Positions 8,185 to 20,100 of a stretch of 64,000 nt of DNA are shown piece after piece. Source of the DNA: Lyophyllum atratum. Lineage: Eukaryota; Basidiomycota; Agaricomycetes; Agaricales; Lyophyllaceae. The stretch spans positions 1 through 64,000 of the forward strand of contig JACGCN010000089.1 of NCBI GenBank assembly GCA_014905825.1, read 5' to 3'. The notes below the pieces were generated by a model. The model saw only the letters and a program-made list of their open reading frames with translations, made no database searches and was not told where the DNA came from. The translations under genes were made by a program, and so were the position numbers. Each line of letters opens with the position of its first letter. The first letter of the stretch is position 1.

Positions 8185-11067
8185 ATGGCACATCTATCTC
8201 CTGACACAGACACATTCTCTACACCGCCAACGACCCCGGGTCCGACTACGGAGCAGATCAGACCGTCGTTGTCCCGGCGTGGTAGCAGACCCACATCCAT
8301 CCACATCACACAGGGAGAATGGAATTCCGATATCGTTCTGGAGGAATCGTCACCTCAAGTCTCCAGGAAGCAAGATAGTGCACTGTCTCCATCCACTGTT
8401 CCAGAGGATCCATCCACCACCCCACGATCGACTGTATTACCCTCGCCGCCGCCGCCGCCACCGCATGAGCCAACCCGGCACATCCAGCACCAATCCAAAG
8501 CAATAGACTCTCCGTGTTTCGTCCATTCTCACCTCGATAGAGGCGCATCTCTGACAGAATGGCTCCGCACTAAACAGCATGCGCTTATCGGGAGTGGCGA
8601 TGTCGGCGTCTCAAAGTCGTTGCAGACCACGAATGGCCATGTTCCTAACGCTTCCGTGGCGCCATCGGCCACTACTTCCAGTGATAACGACGAGGACGAA
8701 GATGGAATCAGGGAAAGCCTAACTAAGCAGCTTGCTGAGACAGCTGTTAGCGTCCGAGAGATGAGCAAACAGCTTGGTCAGTGCTCGAGGCTTTCGCCAA
8801 AGGCATAGGTTCAGCCCTCATCATGTCTCCCTAGGTCGCGCCCGGGTCCAATCCAACATTCAGACTGTCCTCATCGTCACGAAGGCTCGCGATAACAGGC
8901 TGATTAAACTTACACGGGAGCTTGCTATTTACCTCATGTCGAAGCCGAGAAAGGGGCAGAAACGTGGATTAATAGTGTGGGTCTTCAATTCTTATTCGTT
9001 TAAACGCCTTTTCTCACCTTCTGATAGGTACGTCGATAGCCAGTTACGTCACTCCAGACGATTTGACGCCGAAGGCATCCGTCGAGAGCATCCTGAGCTT
9101 TTCGTTCCATTTCCCCGTCGTCGTACATCCAGCAACAATTCCGTTTCTTCGTTATCGTCAACATCCACTACGAAAGAGGAGCCTTATAGTCGAGACGAAG
9201 GCCAGCTCAGATACTGGACAAGCAGTATGTGCAGCCACAGCCCTCACTTGTTTGATTTTGTCGTCACGGTCAGCGTTGTATTCTGTGCAGCAGTAGTCGC
9301 ACTCATATTATGTCTAGCTCGGAGGTGATGGTACAGTTTTGTTCACATCATGGTTGTTCCAACGTATAGTTCCACCCGTTCTCCCTTTCGCACTTGGTTC
9401 TTTGGGATTCCTCACGAACTTCGATTTTTCGGACCACCAGGCGGTGATGGACTCCGCACTGGACTCCGGAATTCGAGTTAATCTGCGTATGCGATTTACA
9501 TGCACGGTCTACCGCGCTGTTTCCAATGAGGAAGGGAAGGGCCGTAAGGCGGTCAAGAAAGGAGAAACAGGTGAGATTAAGATGAAGAATGTCGAAGAGG
9601 GTGGTTGGGAAGCCTTAGAGGGTGGCTGGTCTGGTGGGTTTTCCGTGGCAGATGGGAAATACAATGCCAAAGATAAAGAGATCATGTGTTTTACGACGAG
9701 GCCTGTTGAAACTTTCGAAGTACTCAATGACTTGGTGGTTGATCGCGGCCCCAGTCCATATGTCAGTCTACTCGAACTTTTTGGTACGCGTTCACTCCAG
9801 ACATGATCTGTCTTGCCTGACGCCTCCTGATAGGGGATGAACACCATATGACTACCGTCCAAGCCGACGGACTCACGGTATCGACACCAACTGGCTCAAC
9901 TGCATATTCGGTATATACATTTGTCTTAATGCGTACCTCCTCGTCTCAAATGTCACTGAATAGCTATCTGCGGGAGGCTCTCTCGTCCATCCAGAGATTC
10001 CTGCTATCCTAATCACACCCATCTGTCCCCATACCTTGTCCTTCCGCCCCATGCTGCTACCCGATAGTATGGAACTCCGCATATGTGTCCCTTACAACTC
10101 GCGCAGCACAGCTTGGGCCTCATTCGATGGTCGTGGGCGCGTGGAACTAAAGCGTAAGTCCTGGGATTCATCAAGTGATACAGTGCGCTAAAGAACTTGG
10201 CACACAGAAGGAGACCATATAAAGGTCACGGCGTCGAAGTATCCCTTTCCCACCGTTTGCGCTGACAACCAGTCGACGGATTGGTTCCACTCTATCTCAC
10301 GCACCCTCAAATGGAACGAACGTGAACGGCAGAAGTCATTCGTGGTAGTGGAAGAGGAGGGACCTGCGAAGCCCAAGAAACGAAGCAAGCGTGGTGCTAC
10401 AACCCCAGATCATCAGAAGGTAGCCCCAGAGCCCGTCGATGAGTCGACCGAAGAGGATGAAGAAGAAGACGAGGTCTCCGACGAGGACGAGGATGATGCC
10501 TTCGATATCGACGACTCTTCTCCCGAGGCTGCTAACTTGGACGCATCCATCAATGCACTCACACCACAGGAGGAACGTCTTGGCCAGGAGAAAGCAAAGG
10601 AAGTGTTGTTAGAAAATGCGCTGCACAAAGCAGTCACCACCGCTGCCATGAAAAAGGACCGCATGCGCAAGTCGAAATCGCGCTCGCGGTCACGTTCAGG
10701 TCGAAAATCCGGCGTGGACTCTCCGAGTCGCTTCGCTGGCCCCCAGCCCCATCTTCATCCACGTCGTGTCGATTTTCGCTTGAAGTCATCTCATGACGTC
10801 TCAGATGAGATGCATCCAGAGCAGCAAGGAGCAAGGGACGACATACACTCACCAAAGCCATTGAGCGGGAAGAGTCGGATTCCCAAGGACAGGGACATTG
10901 ACGTCGACAACGTCAAAACGCCCACAGCATCGACATTGACATATGGGCGGGTTCGACATCATCCTTCCCGAAGCAGATCCGCAGATCATCATGGTCGCCG
11001 AGCATTTGCTGTTTGGGGGCATGACGAGAGCGATAGCAATGCCAGCGATAGTAGCGCCGGAGAATAG
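8185..11067 (+). CDS. NAD+ kinase (UTR1-type), 855 aa
   Basis: Seven exons: 8185-8776, 8835-8976, 9028-9268, 9318-9783, 9834-9910, 9964-10153 and 10208-11067, all phases consistent. The core starts with [14 protein letters not shown] (~200). It continues with [18 protein letters not shown], the nucleotide-binding GGDGT motif (327-331), [41 protein letters not shown] (498-506), [11 protein letters not shown] and the [13 protein letters not shown] strand. These are the signature blocks of ATP-NAD kinases, which phosphorylate NAD+ to NADP+. About 197 N-terminal residues are Ser/Thr/Pro-rich with a short poly-Pro run. From ~618 to 855 the tail is acidic, then Arg-Ser-rich ([10 protein letters not shown]), then Ser/His-rich, and looks disordered. 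No mitochondrial presequence is obvious, so a cytosolic or nuclear enzyme is more likely. Confidence 0.93.
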
Positions 11068-12263
11068 ACTTCCCGTATTATGTGATAATTTGGGAATACA
11101 TACCTGGATATCAACGTATATATATCCTTTCTTCGCATGGGAGCGCAGATGGGCCACTTTAAATATAGAGACTCCTTTGCAGACAGGTTCGTTGCATATG
11201 GTCTTGTATAAATACGTACTTCAGTGTTTCGACCTAGTCTTCAAGGGGTGTTACGCGTTGCGAATTTTTTGATCTCTTCACCTCTTCATGGGTCTGATTC
11301 AGCGTCACGAACAGGTAAATCTCTTCATGCCACACTCGGACAGCCGGTGCTGAGTAGGGATTAATATAGTACCTATTGGATGTATTCTATAGTGGAGAAT
11401 TTTGCGATTTTCGACCGGAAATGTTTTGGGCCGTAACGCTCTTCGAAACGTTTTGTTCGTTACAAAGGTGAAAATCTCCTCATCTCATGGCCTACGTTAC
11501 GCGTTACGTGAAGACTAGGTCGAAACACAGCAGTACCTTCAAGTTCTTCCGAATCCGACTGAATCGTGAAATTTTGAAACTTAAAGCCAGGTGAGTTCAT
11601 AGCGGTCATGTGATCAGTCGCGTCGTCGGGACTTTTAATTTAGAATCTGAAACTTTTTTGTAGTCGTAGTAGTTCGTAGACAATATGTAGATCCGCATAT
11701 TTAACTATGAATCTACATAGAGTATATCGCATCTCTTCGAGTTTTCGCGGTCTATGAATTGCTTCTGACAAGTTTCACGCCATGCAATTATTTCCAAGTT
11801 CGCCTCTTCAAGGTAACCCAGCAGACGTGTTGAACGTCAGATTCTGGCAGAACACTGAGTCCGCTGGGCACGGGACGTCCCTCGTGGACGGCAGGACGGC
11901 ACGCCCTCCAAACAAGACATAATATTAATAGCCACGTTGCTCTCCGCCATCGTCACCAACACCGCCGTTTCGTTTTGCCGTCGTGCCCACTGGGCTCTCT
12001 CCACAATGCGTGACTAGAGTTGAGGTAGCAGGTCTACAGTATCTTTCTACAGTGTAAGTCCATTGTTCAGTTCAATGACGGACTTACCCATACCCATACC
12101 CCCACTAGTAGACTTCCACTTGCTGGCCATACCGCGCTACTTGCACTAGGTAGCCTACATGTCTTCAATAACAATTTCTTTTCCCCCTAGCTGCCCGATC
12201 ATCAGCAGTCACACATAACATCGGAACATTCTGAGTTTTTTCCTTCCCGCCTTTCCACCTTGT
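11068..12263. other. Non-coding region left of gypsy A
   Basis: About 1.2 kb with no believable gene. It contains the inverted-repeat element at 11224-11528. The last bases, cttgt (12259-12263), are the left target duplication of gypsy A; host sequence continues at 35254. Confidence 0.6.
11224..11528. repeat. 305-bp element with 20-bp perfect terminal inverted repeats
   Basis: The left arm gtgtttcgacctagtcttca (11224-11243) is the exact reverse complement of 11509-11528. Inside each arm, a few bases further in, is a second matching block around ttacgcgtt / aacgcgtaa. No ORF lies between. Size, structure and lack of coding suggest a MITE-like non-autonomous DNA transposon. The ends resemble hAT-type ends, but the flanking 8-mers (acgtactt left, about agtacctt right) match only loosely as a target duplication. 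Confidence 0.55.
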
Positions 12264-12727
12264 TGTGATGCGGCCATCCGAAATGGGCTTCTCGCGTGAG
12301 TGAAGTCCGTGAGGAGGAGGTGAGAGGGAGCCGCCGCAGAAGGGCGCTCGAACCTCTCAGGACCCAAAGCTGCTGCCACCGAGAGTGGGGCGCTGCTTCT
12401 GGGTCATCCGAGCTTGTAGTTGCCAGGGATCGGCTGATCCGCCAGCGGGGCTCTGTAAGCCTGAGCGAGGCGAGTTGTGACCCAACACTGGGCCCCGGGG
12501 CTGGCGGGGAAGTCGAGCCGTCGCACCGATCGCGGATCCTTAGCGTAGAGCGTGGTTAGGATCCAAGATGATAGTAGTTTGTGTGCGAGTCCGTAAGGGA
12601 CTCGCGAAGCAACGAATATACAACAAGTAAAGCAAATATGTACAAATAAGGCCGGCTCGGGCACGGCTCGGGCACGCGCGCGATGAAGTAAGTGAAGTAG
12701 GCTAAGATACAGTATACCTCCGTCACA
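12264..12727 (-). repeat. 3' LTR of gypsy A (464 bp)
   Basis: Matches the other three copies at 34785, 39423 and 52054. It contains the hairpin gcgagtcc/ggactcgc (12585-12592 with 12598-12605) and a doubled ggctcgggcac block near 12653. Confidence 0.95.
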
Positions 12728-15700
12728 GTGCCCCCCCGCGTGCATGCCCGGATCCGGGCCAAGAATCGTCATCGTCCTGGTACCGACGCTGATTCCGGCG
12801 TTCCCTGTCCCTGTCCCTAGCTGCCTGGCGACGCAGGGCCTTTGCATGCTCCTGCCGTCCTGCGCGCCTCCCGCGTTTACGTCGCTCCGGCACCGCGTCG
12901 TCGATCTCGCCCGCCTCCCTGCCTCGACTCCCTCCAGCGCTGGAGCTTGGTCCGGCTACTGGGGCGTCCGCGATGCGTTCCCCAAGCCCAACTTGTAAGC
13001 GATGCATTAAGTGTGGCGCTGGGTTGGGGGGAGGGTCGATGAGTGGGCCATCCGTCAAGCGTTCCAGGATCCCGATGTTCAACCTTCGAGTCAAGGGAAC
13101 AGGCTCCCCCTGCATAGGCCCAGGAGCAACTGGAGGCAGCGAGGACGCCAATGCCGACGCCGTTGGAGCCAAAGTTCCGTAGGGAAGGACGCCCTCTGGT
13201 GCTGAGGGAGGGGCGTTACCGAGCTGCGGCCACCACGATGGCAATGCTGCCCCTTGAGCGACCCCGGGGTCAGCGGGAGTACCTGCAGCCATGCGGGTCA
13301 TTGTCTCAATGAGCACTTGTGCCATGAAAGCGGCGTGTTCGCGTGTACCCAAAGGAGGGGGAACTTGAGAAGTTGCGGGGGCGACCACCAAGGGTTCTAC
13401 GGGCGGCTGCGACCAGAGAGGGGCGAGAGGACTATAAGGCGAAGGGGAGGGGGACGAGAAGGAGGCTGGCGCTGGAGTCCAAGGAGCTGTTTCCGAGTGC
13501 CTGGAAGCCCCCCGTCCCATGGACCCTGTTGGTGCTGCACGGCTGCGGTCCGAACGACCTCGTTCGAAGCTCTGCTCCCTTCGAGGGGGGGACCAATGCC
13601 GGGAGGCGGCAGGGCGACGGGGTCGTTGCGCAATTGGGGCCAGCCGACGGAAAGGGGGCGGCGAAGGCGAGCGACGACGCTGGAACGGTGGAGGTGAAGG
13701 CGACCGACGACGTCCAATAGGTGAGGGAGTCCTGCCCCTCCATCGCGATCGGCTTGCGCTGGCTAGTGGCGAGGCAGCCCGACGTCGAGGCTCAGGGAGA
13801 GGAGACGCTGCCTGCGGAAGCCTAGTGAGAGGCTGTGAGGAAGGGAGAGGACGCGTCCAATTCTCTCCCCCCAAAGACTGCACTTGCTGCAAGTCAGCGA
13901 GCGTCGCCCAATGCAACTCGCCCCCCAGTTCAGGCGAGACCCTTGTCGACGAGCGCGCGCTTCTGAGCGCAGCTGCACCTTCTGGGGAGTTCAGAGTGAA
14001 CCACAAGGTTTGGAGAGACGCAGTCGAAGAGCGATCAACGCGCAAAATCTGGGATTCTGGGAGGGACCAGGTGAGGGCCACCACCGCCTCTCGAACGACG
14101 TTCCAATCGGTAGAGACGGGGAAGGGCGACGTCATCAAGTAACACGTCGGGATCTCGCCTTCGGGCTCCGAGGAGCTGCCTAAGGAGATCTCCGCAGAAT
14201 CCTTTGATAAAGTCCGGCGACGTCGGGCGGCGCCTGTCCGAAGACTAGTCGCCACAGCCCGAAAGGGGGTCGCCGGAGATAGCGAAGTGCGGGTCGAGGT
14301 CGGAGGGGGAGCAATTACAGGCAGGCGGGCCGCAATGGAACCTGTTCGTCCATCTAGCAGTGGGAGAGATTCAACTAGGAAATCATTCGTCCGAGTTAGA
14401 CGCGGGTCGTCGGGGTCCGTCTCAGGAGTGGGGCAAGTCTTTCCTACCCTTCCACCTTCGTCGAAGCGAGCAGGGTACATCCAGTGCGAGCCCTTCTTCT
14501 GACGTCCATAGGGGTCGAGGTAGGCTACTCGAGGAGCCGGCCGTCCGAAGATATCGAGGGCGGAGACGAGGCCTTTGGGGACGGGGCTAGGGTTGACGTA
14601 AAGTTCCCGCCTGAGATGGCGGTCGTAGAACCAAACTCCGCCTTCGTCGGGCTCGAACTCCTTCGCCGCGCGTTTCGACATTTCCTGTAGGGAACCGTGG
14701 TCGTCAAGCTGCCACTTCGTCCATTGTCCCGGAAGGTTCCTCGAATCGAAGACCACTGGAGGTCGTATCCAGGGAATTCGGTCCTGGTCGACGATGACAT
14801 AATCGACAGGAGGAGCCGCTAGAGACGGGTGGATAGCTGGGGCAGCACTAGGAGGGTCGATGACCATTGGAGACGGTTCGCGCGGCTGAGGAGGGGGTCG
14901 TGTTGCGTGGACCCCGATCGTTTCTCCCGTCCATCCCTGCCTCGACGAAGACGATCTCTCCCGATTTTCGAAGGAAATGGAGGGCATCGGAGCGCGAATG
15001 ATCGCAGCTACATACGGACGAACCGCCGAGTTCAGACGAAGCGCGATATCGTCGTACCCATTCCTTGGCCCTAACCCAGCCGTTTCGGTCCCTTCCCACC
15101 AAGTATTGCAGACCCCTGGTTCAGTGGCCAACCAGCTTTCTACTCCCGTCAACGCATGGACCAGGAAACAAGGCACCTTCTGACTGAGGAGCCAAAGGGC
15201 ATCTTGTCGACGATCGCCATTGATAAAGGCGCCAAGGTAACGATCATCCGCCTCGGGGATCTCTGAAGCTACCAGCTCATCGACGGCTGGTTGGTACTTT
15301 GAATCCAGCACCAAGTTAGCGAATATGAGGTAGGCAGCTTTCTCCTTCAGACCTCGCTGAATCGCGACTCCCAGGTCTACGGCATCTTCGTAAGCAGCCA
15401 CATGGCGCAGGTCGTCGATCGCAGTGGGGTGGGGGAAGATAGGGCGCTGGGACCAAAAGTTTGTGAAGGTGAGCTCGAGCTCCGAGCAGCCCAGTATAAG
15501 GGAATCCAGTAGAGCGAGCCTAGACTCGAGCTCCGCGATGTAAGGTAACTTGATGCGGCCCCCACTCAACCCGTAAGATGTACGCCCCTCGGTGACCTCC
15601 CATTCCTTGTATATGAAACGGTACTCTGGGTACTCGTCCTGTTTCCTGTAACCGAAGGAGGGGCGAAGAATGAAGGCTCTCCAAACCGACGCAGTCAAGA

Positions 15701-16016
15701 CCTGAGGGTTCATGGTGTAATCGTAAGGCCCGAGGTGACCATCGAAACGTCGTAGCGAGGGGTCAGGTAAAGTTCGAGGCTGGAAGTTAGGTGGCGGCAA
15801 TCCGGGGTAGAAGGGTCGCTGTGCGGAGTTTGGAGACCACACTTCGTAAGCCGGAATGAGAGGGTTGGAGGGGTGTTGGTCAACGATTCGTCCCGAATGC
15901 CGATTGAAAGGAGGGAGGTTGAAAGTGAGGGAATCGTCGACGATCGGGGAGTCGTTGTACCCGCTGAAACTCCGCAGTCTCGCGACAGTGTATCGACGGG
16001 AGTCTTCCGGAGCCAT
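12723..16016 (-). CDS. Third ORF of gypsy A, 1097 aa, unknown function
   Basis: Starts at ATG 16016 in a good context (aaaccATGG); the stop codon lies inside the 3' LTR. The predicted protein is identical to that of copy B (48765-52058); the one nucleotide difference noticed is synonymous (CGC/CGT for Arg near the C-terminus). No protease, RT, integrase, envelope or transmembrane signature was recognised. See the B entry for the description of its regions. Confidence 0.85.
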   Translation of the reverse strand: MAPEDSRRYTVARLRSFSGYNDSPIVDDSLTFNLPPFNRHSGRIVDQHPSNPLIPAYEVWSPNSAQRPFYPGLPPPNFQPRTLPDPSLRRFDGHLGPYDYTMNPQVLTASVWRAFILRPSFGYRKQDEYPEYRFIYKEWEVTEGRTSYGLSGGRIKLPYIAELESRLALLDSLILGCSELELTFTNFWSQRPIFPHPTAIDDLRHVAAYEDAVDLGVAIQRGLKEKAAYLIFANLVLDSKYQPAVDELVASEIPEADDRYLGAFINGDRRQDALWLLSQKVPCFLVHALTGVESWLATEPGVCNTWWEGTETAGLGPRNGYDDIALRLNSAVRPYVAAIIRAPMPSISFENRERSSSSRQGWTGETIGVHATRPPPQPREPSPMVIDPPSAAPAIHPSLAAPPVDYVIVDQDRIPWIRPPVVFDSRNLPGQWTKWQLDDHGSLQEMSKRAAKEFEPDEGGVWFYDRHLRRELYVNPSPVPKGLVSALDIFGRPAPRVAYLDPYGRQKKGSHWMYPARFDEGGRVGKTCPTPETDPDDPRLTRTNDFLVESLPLLDGRTGSIAARLPVIAPPPTSTRTSLSPATPFRAVATSLRTGAARRRRTLSKDSAEISLGSSSEPEGEIPTCYLMTSPFPVSTDWNVVREAVVALTWSLPESQILRVDRSSTASLQTLWFTLNSPEGAAALRSARSSTRVSPELGGELHWATLADLQQVQSLGGENWTRPLPSSQPLTRLPQAASPLPEPRRRAASPLASASRSRWRGRTPSPIGRRRSPSPPPFQRRRSPSPPPFRRLAPIAQRPRRPAASRHWSPPRREQSFERGRSDRSRAAPTGSMGRGASRHSETAPWTPAPASFSSPSPSPYSPLAPLWSQPPVEPLVVAPATSQVPPPLGTREHAAFMAQVLIETMTRMAAGTPADPGVAQGAALPSWWPQLGNAPPSAPEGVLPYGTLAPTASALASSLPPVAPGPMQGEPVPLTRRLNIGILERLTDGPLIDPPPNPAPHLMHRLQVGLGERIADAPVAGPSSSAGGSRGREAGEIDDAVPERRKRGRRAGRQEHAKALRRQAARDRDRERRNQRRYQDDDDSWPGSGHARGGAL

Positions 16017-16081
16017 GGTTTTTTTTCGTTAGAGTTAAAGAGTGGGGAGGGCGGTCGAAAGAAGTTGTTTTTAGGAGTCGT

Positions 16082-16225
16082 GTAGCGCCTCAAGTCGTAG
16101 TCGCGCCGCTGGGCGCGCCTATGATCCTGGTCGACTCTGGATTGCTTTAGAAAGCTGAATGAAGAGGTTTAGGTAGCGCCTCAGGTCGTGTCGCGCCGCA
16201 GGGCGCGCCTTCGATCCTGGTCGAC
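16082..16225 (-). repeat. Duplicated 53/54-bp hairpin repeat upstream of the third ORF (copy A)
   Basis: Two direct repeats, 16082-16135 and 16173-16225, each holding ggcgcgcc and a cgcgcc/ggcgcg inverted repeat with a 4-nt loop. They lie 66 bp upstream of the third ORF's start codon and mirror those of B. Confidence 0.85.
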
Positions 16226-16458
16226 TTCCTCGAGATTCCTTGATCTAGCGAGGTGGAATGGATCCACAAGGCGCCTCGGACTAGCTAGGGCGCAGAAGTG
16301 CGCGATAACCACCAAGTCGCCGCCACGCAGGTAGTTTAGGGAGGTAGTAGTGTAGGTATAGGGATATGGGCGTGGTAAGGTAGATGGGAGAAGGAGAAGA
16401 AGAAGTCGGAGATGATAATCGATAACAGAAGATTTTGAAACTCCGCTCAGGTTTCCCA

Positions 16459-17196
16459 TCACGGGAGCCCAGCCATCGCGTGATACTCGCGTTTGAGCGC
16501 GGGCGCGTTGCGGATAGCGTATTCCGACACCCAGCTGTCCTCCGTAGGGTCGTAGCCTAGCCAACGAATAAGATATTCTCGTCTATTACCGTTCTTCCGT
16601 CCCGTAATCCGATGTCCTAATATCGCTTCCACTTCGAACTCCTCAGAGGCGATAAAGTCTCGAGTAGGCGGTAATTGTGTTCGCTCGCCAAATCGGGGGT
16701 GAGAAGGAGTATAGCGGCGCAAATGCTCGAGATTAAAGACGGGGTGCATGGGGTAAGTATCAGGCAACCGAAGTCGGTACACCATGGGGTTAACCTTCTC
16801 CATGACTTCGAACGGGCCGATCACCCGTTGCACGAGTTTCCGTCCAGTGCCTTCAACGTCTACCAACTCGAGGGAGTGCGGGTTGACCAAAGCCCACTCT
16901 CCTGGCTTAAATTCGACCACGGGGCGACGATTCTTGTTATAAGCCTTAGCTTGGCGTTCTTGAGCTAGGATTACAGCATCTCGGGCAGCTTTACGATGAA
17001 CTTCTAGGGCTTCTACGAAATCCTCGCCTTTCTGACTGGGCATAAAAGGGCGAGTTACCGGGTCCCCTTGAGGAGCTACTACGCTAGCCGTGGTCTGGGG
17101 TTTATAACCCATAAGGAGGAAATTGGGGGCATAGGTAGTAGACGAATGTACGCAGAATTGTACGCGTGGGCCAAAGCAGATAACCATTGAGCCCAA
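16459..17196 (-). CDS. Integrase C-terminus and chromodomain in shifted frame (gypsy A)
   Basis: This open frame overlaps the end of the A pol frame and continues the integrase (STTYAPNFLLMGYKPQT), then GPFEVMEKVNPMVYRLRLP (GPY/F-type module), then a chromodomain (FEVEAILGHR ... EYLIRWLGYDPTEDSWV). It has no start codon of its own in the expected place; the listed left boundary is a TTG. Same arrangement as in B. Confidence 0.8.
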   Translation of the reverse strand: MGSMVICFGPRVQFCVHSSTTYAPNFLLMGYKPQTTASVVAPQGDPVTRPFMPSQKGEDFVEALEVHRKAARDAVILAQERQAKAYNKNRRPVVEFKPGEWALVNPHSLELVDVEGTGRKLVQRVIGPFEVMEKVNPMVYRLRLPDTYPMHPVFNLEHLRRYTPSHPRFGERTQLPPTRDFIASEEFEVEAILGHRITGRKNGNRREYLIRWLGYDPTEDSWVSEYAIRNAPALKREYHAMAGLP

Positions 17197-20100
17197 GACG
17201 TTCGATCTGTAGCCACATATGCGCGTAACATTTGCTCGATGGTAGCGTTCAGGATTTCGGTTTGACCGTCCGTCTGCGGGTGATGAGCAGATGATAGCGC
17301 CATTATGCTACCGTAGCTCTCTACTACCGATCTCCAGAACACCGTGGACCAGCGCTTATCACGATCTGCGATTATGCGCTCTGGTAACCCATAGTCGTTA
17401 GCCACCTTCTCGACGAAGATTTTGGCAAATCCTTCTTGAGTGAGGTCTTGGAAGGTGGGGATGAATAGGCCGTAACGAGTCAATTTGTCAACTATCACGA
17501 GAACGGCAGTATATTTTTCGGTCCCTGAAGGGGGTAGTCCCGTTATAAGATCCAGGGACACCGTAGCGAATGGTCGAGCGGGAATGTGAGCAGGGCGGAG
17601 TCCTCCCATTTTCCGCAAGTGATCCGTCTTTATTTTCTGACATACGTCGCAGGAATATACGAAATCATACGCGTCCTTATGCATGGTAGGCCAGAAGAAT
17701 AGTTCCCTGAGACGGGATAGGAGTCGCCTAGGCCCGGCATGAGCGCTCTCGAAAGGGGACTCATGAATCCATCGTAAGACATAGTTAATTTGTCCCTTCG
17801 GCACGCAAAGCCTAGTGTTCCAATCCGCATCGATAAAGTAAAGCAGGCCGTTACTGCCCTTTTGGAAGTGTGAAGGAGTTAAGACGGTGTTCGGGTTGGG
17901 GATTTCGTCCGGGTATCTCTTGACAAAGTAAGGGTCCAGGGGATAGGCTGTAGCAAACTTTTTGATCATGTCTGGATTCATGGATACGAGTAGGTGGGAT
18001 TTGTTAGACCAGTCATCTTCGGGAGCATCTTTGGAAGGAGTCACTCCGGCTGGATAGGTCCAAGGATCGTCATTAGGGAATGGTAGATCGTCGTTCGGGG
18101 TAGCGAGGTCCTCGTTAGAGAGCTCTGCTTCTCGATCTTTTGGATCGAGGTCGCCCGGGAGCGCTTGAGCAGCTCCTTTTGACTTTCTATTTTTTGGGAG
18201 CGCTTGAGCAGCTCCTTCGGTCTCGTCGTTCGAGAGCGCTTGAGCAGCTCCTTCGGTCTCGTCGTTTGGGAGCGCTTGAGCAGCTCCTTCAGTCTCGTTA
18301 TTTGGGAGCGCTTGTGCAGCTCCTCTCCTAGTCAAGACACGATTAACTTCCTTGTCGATGACATCTTCCCACCACCAAATTGTAAAAGCCGCCTTCTTGG
18401 CCGGCGCGTGGCTTCCAGCGTCCTCGACAGATTGGGCCCGAGTTTGGGTCGCGTCATCGGGAATGATCGGTGGAGTGTCGTCACACAAAGGAGAATTATG
18501 CTGCGGTATGCGAGGTAGGCGGGATAAGGGGTCGACATTTGAATGTACCCGACCTGGACGGTGCACTATCTTAAGGCCAGGGTAGGCCGCATACACAGCC
18601 CCCCACGCAGCTAATCTCCTATTTGCGTTCTCATAAACGCGCGCCCACTGCAGCGCTGCGTGGTCTGTCACCAAAATAACGGTCTCGCCCTCAATGAAGG
18701 GCTGGAATTTGACCAGGGCTTCCTTAGCACCGAGCGCCTCTCGCTCCGTGGCGCTATAGTTCCTCTCCGCCTGGGACAGAGTACGGCTCCAGTAGCAAAT
18801 GACTCGTTCGACCCGCACGGTGGTAGTATCAAGAGTCTCCCCCCATTTGTGGCGAGTGCCCAGGCCTTCATCGACGTCCTTTGAGAGGGATGGAACCAAA
18901 CTAGGTAGGTCCACACCCGCGACCCAGGCTTTCGCCAGTCGGTCGTACATGGGAGTGCCCTTGAGATCGGCTACGACCATGGATTGGACCTGCTGAAGAC
19001 TAGCGCCCAGCGCGAAGTCCGAGGCATCAGTGTATAGGCGGTATGGTTGACCCCTTTCCGGATGCCCCAACACGGGCGCACTAGCCAGAGCCTCCTTGAT
19101 CTGGGAAAAGGCGATTTCATGTGCTGCCTCCCAAGTGAAGCGTGCACCCTTCTTGAGGAGAGCAAAGAGGGGAGCGGCGAGGAAGGAATAGAAGGGAACG
19201 TAAGAGGAGAAATAAACCACCATCCCGAGGAATTTCTGCAGCTCCGGAACGGAGCGCGGTCGCGCAAGATCAATGATCGCTGCAACCTTTTCCTGGTGGG
19301 TGGATAGGCCTAAGCGAGAGACCTTCTGTCCAAGGAGGAGAATAGAAGAATAGCCAACGAAGCACTTCGCCGGGGACAGCGTGATACCGGCGTCAGCAAT
19401 GGCCCCCAGCACCTGATCGAGGTGCACGATATGGTCCTCCCAGGACTTGGAGAATACCACGATGTCGTCAATGTATACTAAGGTAAAAAGCCACAGGAAA
19501 GGAGCCAACACGCCTTGCATGATGCGCTGGAATATAGAGGGACCGTTTCGCAACCCAAACGGCATGCGTTTGAATTGGTACAACCCCAAGTGACAGCGGA
19601 AAGCCGTGCGCGGTTTGGCATCGTCAGCCATCTCCAGTTGCGTGAAGCCGGCCAAGGCGTCGAAGACCGACATAACCTGGGCGCCCGACAGAGCTTGAAT
19701 GATTTCAGCCTGTCTCGGAATGGGAAATTCGTCTGGGATGGTCTTCGCGTTGAGCTTGCGGTAGTCGACGACGAGGCGTGGCTTCCCATTGCGGTATACC
19801 ACGACAACTGGAAAACCCCAAGGGCTGCGTGAGGGCTCAATAACACCAGCTTCGAACCAAGCATTGACCTGCTTCTCGATAACCTCGCGTTTGGCTGGTG
19901 AGGCGCCGTACATCGGGACGGAGATCGGCTGGGTCCCTGGTTGAAGGGGAACTTCCACCTTAGCGTCGACTTGTCCCAGGCGTCCGTCCAGACCGAAAGC
20001 CATCTTGTTTTTACGAAGAACATCGAACAGCTTCGGCTTGACATCTTCGGGAACGTCAGGGCCCAAATTGACTAAGTCAGCGATGTCGCCTTCTATCCTC

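Noticed and set aside
13519..14142. 207-codon ORF antisense to the third ORF of A (and 50639-51262 in B)
   Set aside because: Arg/Gly-rich shadow of an SR/PR-coding region; no start context or domain.
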